Assembly (NCBI GenBank): GCA_041504365.1
Contig: CP167917.1
Coordinates: 3,348,001 to 3,412,000, forward strand
DNA: 64,000 bases
Reading direction: 5' to 3'
From: Dryocola sp. LX212
Lineage (GTDB): Bacteria; Pseudomonadota; Gammaproteobacteria; Enterobacterales; Enterobacteriaceae
The position numbers were made by a program, and so were the translations under genes. How positions within the stretch are numbered: position 1 is the stretch's first letter; each line of letters opens with the position of its first letter. The notes below the pieces were generated by a model, which was given only the letters and a program-made list of their open reading frames with translations, did no database searches and was not told the DNA's origin. Positions 50,843 through 59,734 of the stretch are shown piece by piece.

Positions 50843-53800
50843 TTACGGCAGAACCGTCAAAACACCAGCGCCGACACCCGTTGCCCGCCACTGCGGTATA
50901 TACATGGATTCCACCTGCGGCACAGGAATGGTATAGCTACCCGGCGTAACGGCGCGGGCCAGATAGACCAGGGTGGCATGCTGACCTTCATTCAACGGGA
51001 GTGCGGCAACAAAGCGATCGTCACGGAACTCCATGTGCTGGATATCCGCCTGCTGCATCTGGTTCAGCAGCCCCTGCACCTCGTTGCTGCTTTCGCCCAG
51101 GCTGGCGCTGCTGTTGGCAAGGTTCTGGTTCTCAAGCTCCAGACCGGCAGGCAGCAGATCGACGACCAGCGCATCCGGCACGTTTTTATCAGCCCATACG
51201 TCCAGCCAGACCATTACCAGCTCACCGCTCTTCAGCGCAGAAACAGGTTTAGCGTTGCCTTTGGCGTCCAGGAAATGACGCTCAACGTGCAGGACGTTAC
51301 TGTAAGGCTGCGGAGCGCTCTGTGGATAACCCACTGTATCAAGCCGCAGATAGAGATTTGCCGCGCCGGTATTGGTCACCTGCAGGGCAGAAAGGCGATC
51401 CGCATCCAGATTACGGGTCATGCTTTTTTCCGCTTTTAGCGGATCGCTACTGAATGAAGTCTGAGCCTGCCAGTCGCCTTTCGCCATTTGCCAGTTACGA
51501 CCGGCAAGGAACAGCGAGTTGCTTTCCTGAGTGGAGAGCCAGCGCTGGCTGTAGGCCAGATCCGACAGCGTCTGCAGCAGCTGGTTTTGCTGTTCCGGCA
51601 TCAGCTTGTTCTCTTCCAGCAGGCTTAGCATCATCGCTTTATCCCGAAGGTCGCTACCGTAGTCCGCCATCCAGATACGCCGGTCGTCACGTTTGGTTTG
51701 CAGCCCCAGCGTCAGGGCCTGCTGGCTGCGCGGTGCATCGCCCATCAGTTTTAACGCCACGCCAAGCTGCACCAGCGGCAGGCCTGCTTTTGCGGTTTCA
51801 TGATGCTGCCACAGCTCACGCAGTGCCCCCAACGGCGCTTTTTGCTGACGAGCGAGCACCAGACCCGCATAGGCCTGCACGGCAAACTTACTGGCTGCCG
51901 TATCGTCGCTGTAACGTAGGGCAATCAGCCCCGGATCCTGAAGATAACGCAGCAGCCGCTGGTTGGCATTGTTCAGCGCATCGCTGTTAACGCTGTAACC
52001 CTGCTCGCCTGCCCGTACAAGGAAGTCGGTGACATAGGCGGTCAGCCAGTACTCTTCCGGACCTTCTTTGTCCCACAGGCCAAAGCCTCCGTTGTCTCGC
52101 TGCATGTCCAGCAGGCGCCCGATCCCCACGTCGATAGCGCCACGGCGCTGCTCGTCGTTGATGCCTTCAATACCCAATGCGGTAAGCTGGGCTCGATTGG
52201 TATAAAGCGACGGGAACAGCCCGCTGGTAGTCTGCTCCAGGCAACCATAGGGATAGGCTTTAAGCTCACGAATATAGCGGGCCAGGTTAAGAGGCGGACG
52301 ACCGCTTAGCAGAAGCTGGCCTTCCAGCGTTTTCGGAGCCAGGCCTGAAAGATGCCCAGCTGAAATATTCCAGACCTCACCCGGTGCAAGAACCGCCCCG
52401 CTGTTTACCGTCTGGGCCGGGAAGGCCGGACGGACGCCCAGCTTCCACTGTTTCACCTGTGGCACGATGGTTTCACCCGGCAGGTTAAGACCGGTTATCT
52501 CCGCGCTTAGCTCCCCGTCACCATAGCCCTCCAGCGCACGCACTGGAATAAAGAGGGTTGAACGAGCCCCCGGCGCTAACTTCACAGGGAGTGAAGATGA
52601 AGCATCAAGAGAGAGTAAACCGCTGGCTTTAAGATTCACCGTAAGCTGCTGTGGTAAATCCGTCAGGTTAGTCAGATCCAGCGCCAGACGGCTGTTATCG
52701 CCACCCGCCATAAAGCGCGGCGCGGCGAGTTCTGTCACCAGCGGAGCGGCAACGATCACTTTGTCTTCACTGCTGCCAAAACGATCGTCCGTCCAGGCCT
52801 GCGCCATCACGCGCAGTTCACCGTTGAAATCACCAATCGGTAGGGTGACCGTTCCCTCACCTTTATCATCCAGCATCACCGGCTGCGCCTGCTGGACAAT
52901 AATTGTGACGTGGTTAACCGGCTTCTTACCACCACGGCTTAACTCATCGCCTTCGTCGCCGTCACCACCAAAGCGAAGCGTTGCCAGCTTGCCCTCACCT
53001 TCAATTACCTGACCATAAATATCGTAGAGATCGGCGCCGTAACGTTTGCGGCCAAAGAATGCCTCCCACGGATCGGGCGTCTTATAATCGGTAATACTCA
53101 GCACGCCGCTGTCCACAGCAGAAAGCAGCACGTTGATTTTCTTCGGCGTCTCGCCGTTTTTCACGTTTGCCTTCACCTTCATCGTCAGCGTCTGGTTCGG
53201 GCGCATCTTCGCCGGCCCCTTCAGGGCGATATCGAGGCGGCGGCCTTCATCACCCAACGGCAGATGCAGAATGCCTACGGCGCGCTTCGGCGTAGCGGCA
53301 CGGTTTTTATCGCCGGGACGAACGACCAGCGTACTCAGGTATAAATCATGACGCTGCCAGCTTTTATCGACCGGGATCGAGATGTCCAGGCCTTCTGCCG
53401 GGACATCAATTTCTTTCCACCACAGTGGGCCATCACTGGACTCAACCATCGCATAGCCCTTGCCTGCAGCAGGTGCTGCGATGTGCAGCTTGATGGTATC
53501 GCCCGGCTTGTAGGCAGGCTTGTCTATTTTCAGCACCACGCGGTCAGGACGAACCGAGCCTGTACCTTCGCTGTTATCCTGCCAGCTGTAGCCAGCCCAG
53601 AAGCGCACGCTGCTGACTATCTCGCTGTCAGGAGCACGTACCTCAAGGCGATACGATCCCCATTCGACCGGGAAAGAGACCCTGCCCGTTTCCCCGGCGG
53701 CGAGATCGACCTTTTGCTCGGCTTCAACCAGATCTTTTTGATCGTACTGGGACTGCCAGCCCTGTCCATCTTCCCAGTTCCAGAAATAGTCGCGGCGCTC

Positions 53801-55810
53801 GCGGATCAAACGTACATCAAGACCTGAAGCTGCAAGTTTCTCTCCTTTCGCATTGGTAAAGACGATATCAAAGCCAGCGTTGCTGTCTTCATCAACAATT
53901 GGTTGGGTGCGGGTGGTGTCAGTGCGATAGTCATAAACCTCTTTGCTGGCAAACTGAGGACGAATGCCCGGCAGTGCGTCCGCCGGCCAGATTGCCTGCT
54001 CCGCGCGGCGAGTGACGGGACGACCACCGGATTCCAGCAGGCTTGCCTGGAATACCAGACGCAGCGGCGAATGAACATCGGCCCATTGGCTCTCCGTACT
54101 GACCGTGGTATTCCCCTGCTCATCGAGCTGCAGCTGAACCTCATCGAGGCTGCGGGAAAGATTCTCTTCGTTGATATCACCGAACTGGAAGCCAGGCAGT
54201 CCCGCAACGGCTTCACGCAGCGGACGCAGGAACAGCTGTCCCTGCAGGCTGTTGCCCGCGGCTGGCGCACCGTAGAGATAACGGCCGTTCACCTGGAAGG
54301 CAACGGCTTCGTCAGGGGCCGTCGGCTGCTGGCCGCTGGTGATGTTGAGCGCCATACGCTCCGGCATAAAATCTTCAACTTTAAATGCCCAACTGCGTGG
54401 TTGGTTGTCGCCAGTATTGACCCTGACCTGCCAGTTGCCCGTCTGAACGTCGCTGCCCAGCGGATAAGAGAACTGAAAGAGGCCATTTTCTGGCTGCCAG
54501 ACCTGAGTTCTTGTTACCTGCCCGTCCGGTTTTACGACCTCCAGTTTTACCGGTTGGGCAGGCAAAGGCTTACCGTCACCGTCGCGCAGCAGCGCGTTTA
54601 AAATTACCGTTTCGCCAGGGCGATACAGATCGCGTGGGCCAAACATGAAGAATTGTTTGCTGTAGCCCTCTTCCCCGGCGATATCAAACTCCGCCAGGTC
54701 CAGTGCCGGACGGCTCAGATCCAGCAGCGTGGTCTGTTCACCGCTACGGGCCAGCAACAGTACGCCCTTGTTTATTTTTTCAAGCAAAGCGTGCCCGTCA
54801 CCGTCGCTTTTGGCCTGCGCAACCGTCTGACCTTTTTCATTAAGAAGGGTGAGATCCACCGCTGACTGCGCGCCACCGTTCTCCAGGCTTTGGGTGAAGA
54901 CATCCAGACGATCGTGATAGCGATGTAAAGAAACCCCCACGTCACTCAAAGTGAAGAGCGTAGCGGCGTTGCTGTAGCTGTAGCGCCCCGCTTCATTCAT
55001 GACGGCCAGGTAAACACCCGGTTGCTGCAGCGGCTTAATTTCCCCGAGCGGCAACATGATTTTTTCACGAGTGTTTCGCTGGGGGTTGAGGTCGAATCGC
55101 CCGCTATAAACCAGATCGGCAAGTTTCAGCAGATTGTCTGACTCCCAGTTGGACATCGCGTTGCGGTATTCCCACTGGCTGACAAACGAGGTAAGCGATT
55201 CGTTTTTAATACGGTAGAAATTCACGTCCACCTTGTCGACGTTCAGCGCCATGACGGGCAGACCGGCGATTACTTTTGTGGGCAACAGCGAACCACGGCT
55301 GGCAAAGCCAACGCTTGGCTGGATATCGCGCGTGGAAATTTGCTTTTCAACGTTGCTATCAAAGGTGTTTTTATTCAGTGCGGCCAGCCCGCTGTCGACG
55401 GTCAGCATCAGATTACGCTTCGGCTGGAGATGCCGCATACGCAGTTCTTTCAAATTCTCCGAAAGCTCCCAGGCGCCGTCAACTTTGCCGCTGGTTTTGT
55501 CCACCAGGTGTACTACACGAGAAAAATTCTGATCGGGATTGAGTGGCACGGAAAAACTCAGCACCAGGGCGCTTGCCCCGTCAAGCTGAACTTCCGAGGC
55601 ATCCAGCAGCTTTAGCGGCTTACCGGCAGAGAGTTGAGAAAGCTTTTCAAGCTGTGCGGCATCAGGTTTCTTAGCAGGGGCTACACTTTGCTTTTCAGTC
55701 GCAGCTGGAGGTGCTGTGGTCGCCTCAGGAGTGCTTTTATCATCACATCCTCCCAGCGCTAAAGCCGCCAATAAAGCCGCCGCGAGGCCAACTAAACGCA
55801 TGTTTCTCAT
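50843..55810 (-). CDS. yfhM: YfhM (bacterial alpha-2-macroglobulin, ECAM type)
   Basis: Periplasmic inner-membrane lipoprotein of 1655 residues that in E. coli traps proteases through a buried thioester. The signal peptide ends in lipobox LGGC (Cys at about residue 22), followed by Asp-Asp, an inner-membrane retention (Lol-avoidance) signal. Many MG domains follow. The bait region lies in the middle, and the thioester motif CLEQ (in YPYGCLEQTTSG) is at about residue 1180, before an alpha/alpha-toroid domain. I chose the ATG at 55810, with AGGGA six bases upstream; the open frame extends 44 codons upstream without signal-like features. Confidence 0.95.
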   Translation of the reverse strand: MRNMRLVGLAAALLAALALGGCDDKSTPEATTAPPAATEKQSVAPAKKPDAAQLEKLSQLSAGKPLKLLDASEVQLDGASALVLSFSVPLNPDQNFSRVVHLVDKTSGKVDGAWELSENLKELRMRHLQPKRNLMLTVDSGLAALNKNTFDSNVEKQISTRDIQPSVGFASRGSLLPTKVIAGLPVMALNVDKVDVNFYRIKNESLTSFVSQWEYRNAMSNWESDNLLKLADLVYSGRFDLNPQRNTREKIMLPLGEIKPLQQPGVYLAVMNEAGRYSYSNAATLFTLSDVGVSLHRYHDRLDVFTQSLENGGAQSAVDLTLLNEKGQTVAQAKSDGDGHALLEKINKGVLLLARSGEQTTLLDLSRPALDLAEFDIAGEEGYSKQFFMFGPRDLYRPGETVILNALLRDGDGKPLPAQPVKLEVVKPDGQVTRTQVWQPENGLFQFSYPLGSDVQTGNWQVRVNTGDNQPRSWAFKVEDFMPERMALNITSGQQPTAPDEAVAFQVNGRYLYGAPAAGNSLQGQLFLRPLREAVAGLPGFQFGDINEENLSRSLDEVQLQLDEQGNTTVSTESQWADVHSPLRLVFQASLLESGGRPVTRRAEQAIWPADALPGIRPQFASKEVYDYRTDTTRTQPIVDEDSNAGFDIVFTNAKGEKLAASGLDVRLIRERRDYFWNWEDGQGWQSQYDQKDLVEAEQKVDLAAGETGRVSFPVEWGSYRLEVRAPDSEIVSSVRFWAGYSWQDNSEGTGSVRPDRVVLKIDKPAYKPGDTIKLHIAAPAAGKGYAMVESSDGPLWWKEIDVPAEGLDISIPVDKSWQRHDLYLSTLVVRPGDKNRAATPKRAVGILHLPLGDEGRRLDIALKGPAKMRPNQTLTMKVKANVKNGETPKKINVLLSAVDSGVLSITDYKTPDPWEAFFGRKRYGADLYDIYGQVIEGEGKLATLRFGGDGDEGDELSRGGKKPVNHVTIIVQQAQPVMLDDKGEGTVTLPIGDFNGELRVMAQAWTDDRFGSSEDKVIVAAPLVTELAAPRFMAGGDNSRLALDLTNLTDLPQQLTVNLKASGLLSLDASSSLPVKLAPGARSTLFIPVRALEGYGDGELSAEITGLNLPGETIVPQVKQWKLGVRPAFPAQTVNSGAVLAPGEVWNISAGHLSGLAPKTLEGQLLLSGRPPLNLARYIRELKAYPYGCLEQTTSGLFPSLYTNRAQLTALGIEGINDEQRRGAIDVGIGRLLDMQRDNGGFGLWDKEGPEEYWLTAYVTDFLVRAGEQGYSVNSDALNNANQRLLRYLQDPGLIALRYSDDTAASKFAVQAYAGLVLARQQKAPLGALRELWQHHETAKAGLPLVQLGVALKLMGDAPRSQQALTLGLQTKRDDRRIWMADYGSDLRDKAMMLSLLEENKLMPEQQNQLLQTLSDLAYSQRWLSTQESNSLFLAGRNWQMAKGDWQAQTSFSSDPLKAEKSMTRNLDADRLSALQVTNTGAANLYLRLDTVGYPQSAPQPYSNVLHVERHFLDAKGNAKPVSALKSGELVMVWLDVWADKNVPDALVVDLLPAGLELENQNLANSSASLGESSNEVQGLLNQMQQADIQHMEFRDDRFVAALPLNEGQHATLVYLARAVTPGSYTIPVPQVESMYIPQWRATGVGAGVLTVLP

Positions 55811-56058
55811 TTCGTATCCCTGGCCATAGCGGCCTACAATCCCAGAACGTAGGGAAAGTATTATGCGCGAAGCAGGAAAAAGCGAAAGCATAAAAGCCGC
55901 CCAATGCGGGATGTCTCGCAAACAGAAAAGTAACGGATGCAAATGGCAGAAAACTTACTTCAGAACTTCGAGTTATCTCGCGTGCCGGGCGATGCGCGCT
56001 TGTCGGTTTGGTAAAAAGCGCCGACAATCCAAAGGTGCAAAATAATTCGGAGGCAACT

Positions 56059-56901
56059 ATGTCCACCTCTTACTTCGTTGCGGGCGACTGGCTCGCAGAA
56101 CATATTTTTGATGCCGATATCCAGGTACTTGACGCCCGTATGCTCCCTCCCGGTGAAGAGCACAGGGATATAGTGAATGAATACCGGGCGGGCCATTTAC
56201 CCGGTGCGGTATTTTTTGATATTGAAGCGCTGTCCGATCACACAAGTCCGCTGCCGCACATGATGCCACGCCCGGAAGCTTTCGCCGTTGCCATGCGCGA
56301 ACTGGGGGTGAACAGTGATAAGCATCTGATAGTTTATGACGAGGGTAACCTGTTCTCTGCGCCGCGAGCCTGGTGGATGCTGCGTAGCTTCGGCGTTGAG
56401 AACGTGTCGATTCTGGCAGGGGGTCTGGCTGACTGGAAGCGTGAAGAGTTCCCACTCCAGCAGGGCAATGTCGAACTGCCTGAAGGCGAGTTCGAGGTCA
56501 ATTTTGATCCGCTGACGATCAAACGCCTGACGGATGTCCTGCTGGTCAGCCACGAAGGCACAGCCCAGCTGGTAGATGCCCGCCCGGCTGCCCGTTTCAA
56601 TGCGCAAATGGATGAACCGCGCCCGGGTTTAAAACGCGGGCACATTCCCGGCGCGCTCAACGTGCCATGGGTCGATCTGGTCGAGAATGGCCAGTTAAAA
56701 ACCACGGATGAGCTGAGTGAAATTTTCGAGCGCCAGGGCGTGAGCTTTGAGAAGCCGATTATTGCCAGCTGCGGCTCCGGCGTCACCGCTGCCGTGGTCG
56801 TACTGGCACTGACCACGCTGGGTGTAAACGGCGTCTCGCTGTATGACGGTTCGTGGAGCGAATGGGGCGCGCGTTCCGACCTTCCCGTCGAACCCGCGTA
56901 A
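56059..56901 (+). CDS. sseA: SseA, 3-mercaptopyruvate sulfurtransferase
   Basis: Transfers sulfur from 3-mercaptopyruvate to thiol acceptors or cyanide. Two rhodanese domains (280 residues): the N-terminal domain is inactive, and the C-terminal domain has the catalytic Cys in IIASCGSGVTAAV (about residue 237), where CGSGVTA distinguishes it from thiosulfate rhodaneses. The ATG at 56059 follows GGAGG; the frame opens 17 codons earlier. It is divergent from yfhM and convergent with sseB. Confidence 0.96.
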   Translation: MSTSYFVAGDWLAEHIFDADIQVLDARMLPPGEEHRDIVNEYRAGHLPGAVFFDIEALSDHTSPLPHMMPRPEAFAVAMRELGVNSDKHLIVYDEGNLFSAPRAWWMLRSFGVENVSILAGGLADWKREEFPLQQGNVELPEGEFEVNFDPLTIKRLTDVLLVSHEGTAQLVDARPAARFNAQMDEPRPGLKRGHIPGALNVPWVDLVENGQLKTTDELSEIFERQGVSFEKPIIASCGSGVTAAVVVLALTTLGVNGVSLYDGSWSEWGARSDLPVEPA

Positions 56902-56904
56902 GCA

Positions 56905-56937
56905 GTTACCCCCTCACTTTTAGGGAGAGGGGGTAAC
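56905..56937. terminator. Bidirectional hairpin between sseA and sseB
   Basis: Eleven-base-pair stem GTTACCCCCTC / GAGGGGGTAAC with an 11-base loop, filling the 39-base gap between the two convergent stops. There is no long T-run on either side. The small RNA gene ryfA, which I recall in this gap in E. coli, does not fit here. Confidence 0.7.
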
Positions 56938-56940
56938 TTG

Positions 56941-57717
56941 TCAGATTATACGGTTCGTTTTGAAGTCGCGCAGGAAGCTACCCCAGCGGCGTTCGTAGAA
57001 CGGGGTGATATGAGCCATCATAAAGTGGCTAATCCCCTTCTCGCCTTCAGCAACCAGACAAATATCTACCGGCTCATCACCCGGTAAGGTGTCCGTCGCC
57101 ACGCTACCCGTCTGGCGGATAATCGCATCGACATCGCCGTCGGCCTCAATTCCAATCAGCAGGTTCGGCTGCTCGTCGGCCTGCTCCTTAATAGAGCACA
57201 GAAAGGCCCGCTTCACCGTTTTCAGGCTTTTGAACAGCGTGGTCAGCGATTCCACCATCTGCGCTGGCGGCTCGGCAACTTCTGAAAGCAGCAGGGAGGC
57301 ACCGCCTTCGAGGATTTCCTGCTGGCTCAGCGGGTCACCTTCGCTGCTAATCAAGTGGCTGATTTCACGCGGGGTAAACTCTTTGCCCGTTGGCAGTTTG
57401 GCGTTCAGGAACAGCGTCTCGCCGATGGTCATTTCAAACAGGGTACGCACAGGCATCGCCACGAAGGCCTGCTCGTGGCTGATGGCCTCCTGTAATGCTT
57501 GTACAGAGGTGAAAAAAGGGATAACGGAGGTGCCGTCTTCTTTTTCCCAGTGCTGTAATTCAACCGCGCTATCTGCATCTATCGCCTCGCCTTCGGCCGC
57601 TTCGCCCGGCACCCAGACGGTGGACTCCAGCAGTACCCGGAAGAACGCCGGACGATGCGCTGGCTCGGTTGCCGCCTGCTCCAGCAGGGTTTCAAGTTCG
57701 TTTTTTGGTTCTGACAT
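56941..57717 (-). CDS. sseB: SseB, enhanced serine sensitivity protein
   Basis: A 258-residue cytoplasmic protein of unknown biochemical role; in E. coli its overproduction increases serine sensitivity. It starts MSEPKNELETLLEQAATEPAHRPAFF; the open frame extends 19 codons upstream into a repeat, which is not coding. It has an N-terminal SseB domain (about residues 10-130) and a C-terminal SseB_C domain (about 150-255). No signal peptide or membrane segment. Confidence 0.93.
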   Translation of the reverse strand: MSEPKNELETLLEQAATEPAHRPAFFRVLLESTVWVPGEAAEGEAIDADSAVELQHWEKEDGTSVIPFFTSVQALQEAISHEQAFVAMPVRTLFEMTIGETLFLNAKLPTGKEFTPREISHLISSEGDPLSQQEILEGGASLLLSEVAEPPAQMVESLTTLFKSLKTVKRAFLCSIKEQADEQPNLLIGIEADGDVDAIIRQTGSVATDTLPGDEPVDICLVAEGEKGISHFMMAHITPFYERRWGSFLRDFKTNRII

Positions 57718-57740
57718 TGTGGTTCCAGGAAAAGCATAAG

Positions 57741-57819
57741 TTGTAGGGTGAACAGGCGTATTGCCTTCCACCACTTATCTGATAAAGCGGCGGATAGCGC
57801 ATGCTTATCCGCCCTACAA
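57741..57819. repeat. REP-like palindromic element between pepB and sseB
   Basis: Perfect eight-base terminal inverted repeat TTGTAGGG (57741-57748) / CCCTACAA (57812-57819) enclosing a second stem GCGGATA / TATCCGC. It shares GGATA-GC-TTATCC vocabulary with the elements at 19363-19534. Located eight bases before the pepB stop, it may end the pepB transcript. Confidence 0.7.
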
Positions 57820-57826
57820 AAAGGTG

Positions 57827-59113
57827 TTATTTACTCGTCAACAGGTTAGCAATTGCACGCACGCCCAGGCCGGTTGCGCCCGCTGACCATTGCTCTACCG
57901 CGCCTTTGCGATAGGTTGCGGAGCAGTCCACGTGCAGCCAGCCCTGATGGTAATTTTCCACGAAGTGGGAAAGGAAACCTGCTGCTGTGCTGGCACCCGC
58001 CGGGAAGGAGGCGTTGGAGGTGTTATTCAGCTCGGCAAAGTTAGACGGCAGCTGGTTGCGGTGGAACTCAGCGAGCGGCAGACGCCAGAACGGTTCGTTC
58101 TCCTGCGCAGCGCTCGCCATCAGGCTGTTTACCAGACCGTCATCGAAGCTGAACAGCGCATGATAGTCGTTGCCCAGCGCGGTTTTCGCCGCCCCCGTTA
58201 GGGTTGCACAGTCGATGATCAGCTCTGGTTTTTGCGCGCTGGCGTCAATCAGGCCATCGGCCAGTACCAGACGGCCTTCCGCATCGGTATTCATCACCTC
58301 AACGGTTTTACCGTTGCGGTATTTGATGATGTCGCCAAGCTTAAAGGCGTTGCCGCTGACCATGTTGTCCGCGCAGCACAGGTAAAGCTTCACGCGCTTG
58401 TTCAGACCGCGAGTAATCGCGAACGCCAGTGCCCCGGTGATAGTAGCCGCGCCGCCCATATCGGACTTCATGGAGTCCATGAATGCGCTTTGCTTCATGC
58501 TGTAACCGCCGGAGTCAAAGGTAATGCCTTTGCCGACCAGGGCCGCGAAGACCGGCGCTTCAGGGTTGCCCGTCGGATTGTAATCCAGCGCCAGCAGAAC
58601 CGGCGGACGCTCTGATCCACGACCCACGGTGTGGATACCCATATAGTTCTGCTCGCGCAGATCTTCGCCCTTCGTGATGCGGTAAGAAACCCGATCGCAG
58701 GCTACGTCGCAAAGCAGATCGACCGTGCGCGATGCCAGCTGCTCAGGCCCAAGCTCTTCCGCCGGTGCGTTGATAGTGTTACGTACCCAGTCGATGATTT
58801 TCAGACGGTTATCCAGCTCTTTCTGGTCAGCGTCACTCAGCTGTGCCCACTCAACTTTACGAGTGCCTTTTGGCGCACGGTAGCCCTGCCAGAATGCCCA
58901 GCTTTTCTCTACGTCCCAGCCCTCACCCGCCAGCTGAACGTGCTTCAGGCCCTGGCCGTCGATTTTGCGCGCGGCGCGCTGAATTAACCCTAAGTCGTCT
59001 TTGCCGTTCAGGTGCAGGGTAATGCCTTCGTCATTAATACTGTAAGCGGCTTTTTCACCCCAGCGCGCATCGGCAGGCGCGGTGGAAAGCGTGATTTTCA
59101 TGGCTTCAGACAT
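57827..59113 (-). CDS. pepB: PepB, peptidase B (M17 leucine aminopeptidase family)
   Basis: Cytosolic dimetal aminopeptidase of broad specificity (428 residues). The M17 signature NTDAEGRL (in [20 protein letters not shown]) and the metal-binding [15 protein letters not shown] with SDMGGAA are intact. It starts [18 protein letters not shown]; the frame opens 11 codons earlier without support. It follows iscX by about 73 bases, at the downstream end of the isc region, as in E. coli. Confidence 0.97.
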   Translation of the reverse strand: MSEAMKITLSTAPADARWGEKAAYSINDEGITLHLNGKDDLGLIQRAARKIDGQGLKHVQLAGEGWDVEKSWAFWQGYRAPKGTRKVEWAQLSDADQKELDNRLKIIDWVRNTINAPAEELGPEQLASRTVDLLCDVACDRVSYRITKGEDLREQNYMGIHTVGRGSERPPVLLALDYNPTGNPEAPVFAALVGKGITFDSGGYSMKQSAFMDSMKSDMGGAATITGALAFAITRGLNKRVKLYLCCADNMVSGNAFKLGDIIKYRNGKTVEVMNTDAEGRLVLADGLIDASAQKPELIIDCATLTGAAKTALGNDYHALFSFDDGLVNSLMASAAQENEPFWRLPLAEFHRNQLPSNFAELNNTSNASFPAGASTAAGFLSHFVENYHQGWLHVDCSATYRKGAVEQWSAGATGLGVRAIANLLTSK

Positions 59114-59155
59114 GTTGTTTTCCTTATATTTTTTTAGCACATGCACAATATGAAA

Positions 59156-59177
59156 CGGGCCGCCTGAGGCAGCCCGC
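59156..59177 (-). terminator. Hairpin after iscX
   Basis: GGGCTGCC / GGCGGCCC stem (one G-T pair) with a TCA loop, nine bases after the iscX stop. The T-rich tail is short (GTTTCAT), so termination may be partial before pepB. Confidence 0.5.
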
Positions 59178-59186
59178 TTGGTTCAA

Positions 59187-59387
59187 CTATTCTGCTTCAT
59201 CTAACCAGACTAACAGAATCGCTTCCAGAATTTTTTCATTGGATGCGTTCGGGTCGTCGTCAAAATCTTCCAGATCGCATACCCACTGATGAAGATCGGT
59301 GAAGCGCACAGTTTTCGGATCGAGATCCGGGCGGCTGTCGTACAGCGCTTCGCCGATTTCACGGCTGTCGGTCCATTTCAGTCCCAT
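59187..59387 (-). CDS. iscX: IscX, Fe-S assembly modulator
   Basis: Small acidic protein (66 residues, [24 protein letters not shown]...) of the IscX/YfhJ family. In E. coli it binds IscS and iron and slows or tunes cluster assembly, overlapping CyaY. Conserved segments are [22 protein letters not shown] and [14 protein letters not shown]. The frame opens 19 codons earlier, inside fdx, and is not used. It follows fdx by ten bases. Confidence 0.95.
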   Translation of the reverse strand: MGLKWTDSREIGEALYDSRPDLDPKTVRFTDLHQWVCDLEDFDDDPNASNEKILEAILLVWLDEAE

Positions 59388-59397
59388 TAAGCCCCCT

Positions 59398-59733
59398 TTA
59401 GTGCTCGCGCGCGTGGTTGATGGTGTAGCGCGGCATCTCAACAACCAGGTCTTCGTCAGTGACGCGAGCCTGGCAGCTCAGGCGGCTTTCCGGCTCGAGA
59501 CCCCAGGCCTTATCGAGCATGTCGTCTTCATCCTCCGTGCTTTCCGCAAGGGAGTCGAAGCCTTCACGCACAACGCAGTGGCAGGTGGTGCAGGCGCAGG
59601 ATTTCTCACAGGCGTGTTCAATCTCGATACCGTTGCGCAGGGCTACGTCAAGAATGGTCTCACCGACATTCGCTTCCAGAACTGCGCCATCCGGACAAAG
59701 GTCCTGATGAGGCAGAAAAACAATCTTTGGCAT
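59398..59733 (-). CDS. fdx: Fdx, [2Fe-2S] ferredoxin of the ISC system
   Basis: Electron donor for Fe-S cluster assembly on IscU. The 111 residues carry the adrenodoxin-type ligand set: Cys in [12 protein letters not shown] (three ligands within C-x5-C-x2-C) and the fourth in SRLSCQARV. It sits one base after hscA, in the order hscB-hscA-fdx-iscX. Confidence 0.97.
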   Translation of the reverse strand: MPKIVFLPHQDLCPDGAVLEANVGETILDVALRNGIEIEHACEKSCACTTCHCVVREGFDSLAESTEDEDDMLDKAWGLEPESRLSCQARVTDEDLVVEMPRYTINHAREH

Positions 59734-59734
59734 G

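Noticed and set aside
55811-55942. 44-codon extension of yfhM
   Set aside because: The lipoprotein signal must be at the N-terminus, and the ATG at 55810 has a good ribosome binding site.
56902-56940. ryfA small RNA between sseA and sseB
   Set aside because: The gap is only 39 bases and is filled by a hairpin, so an RNA of the E. coli type cannot fit.
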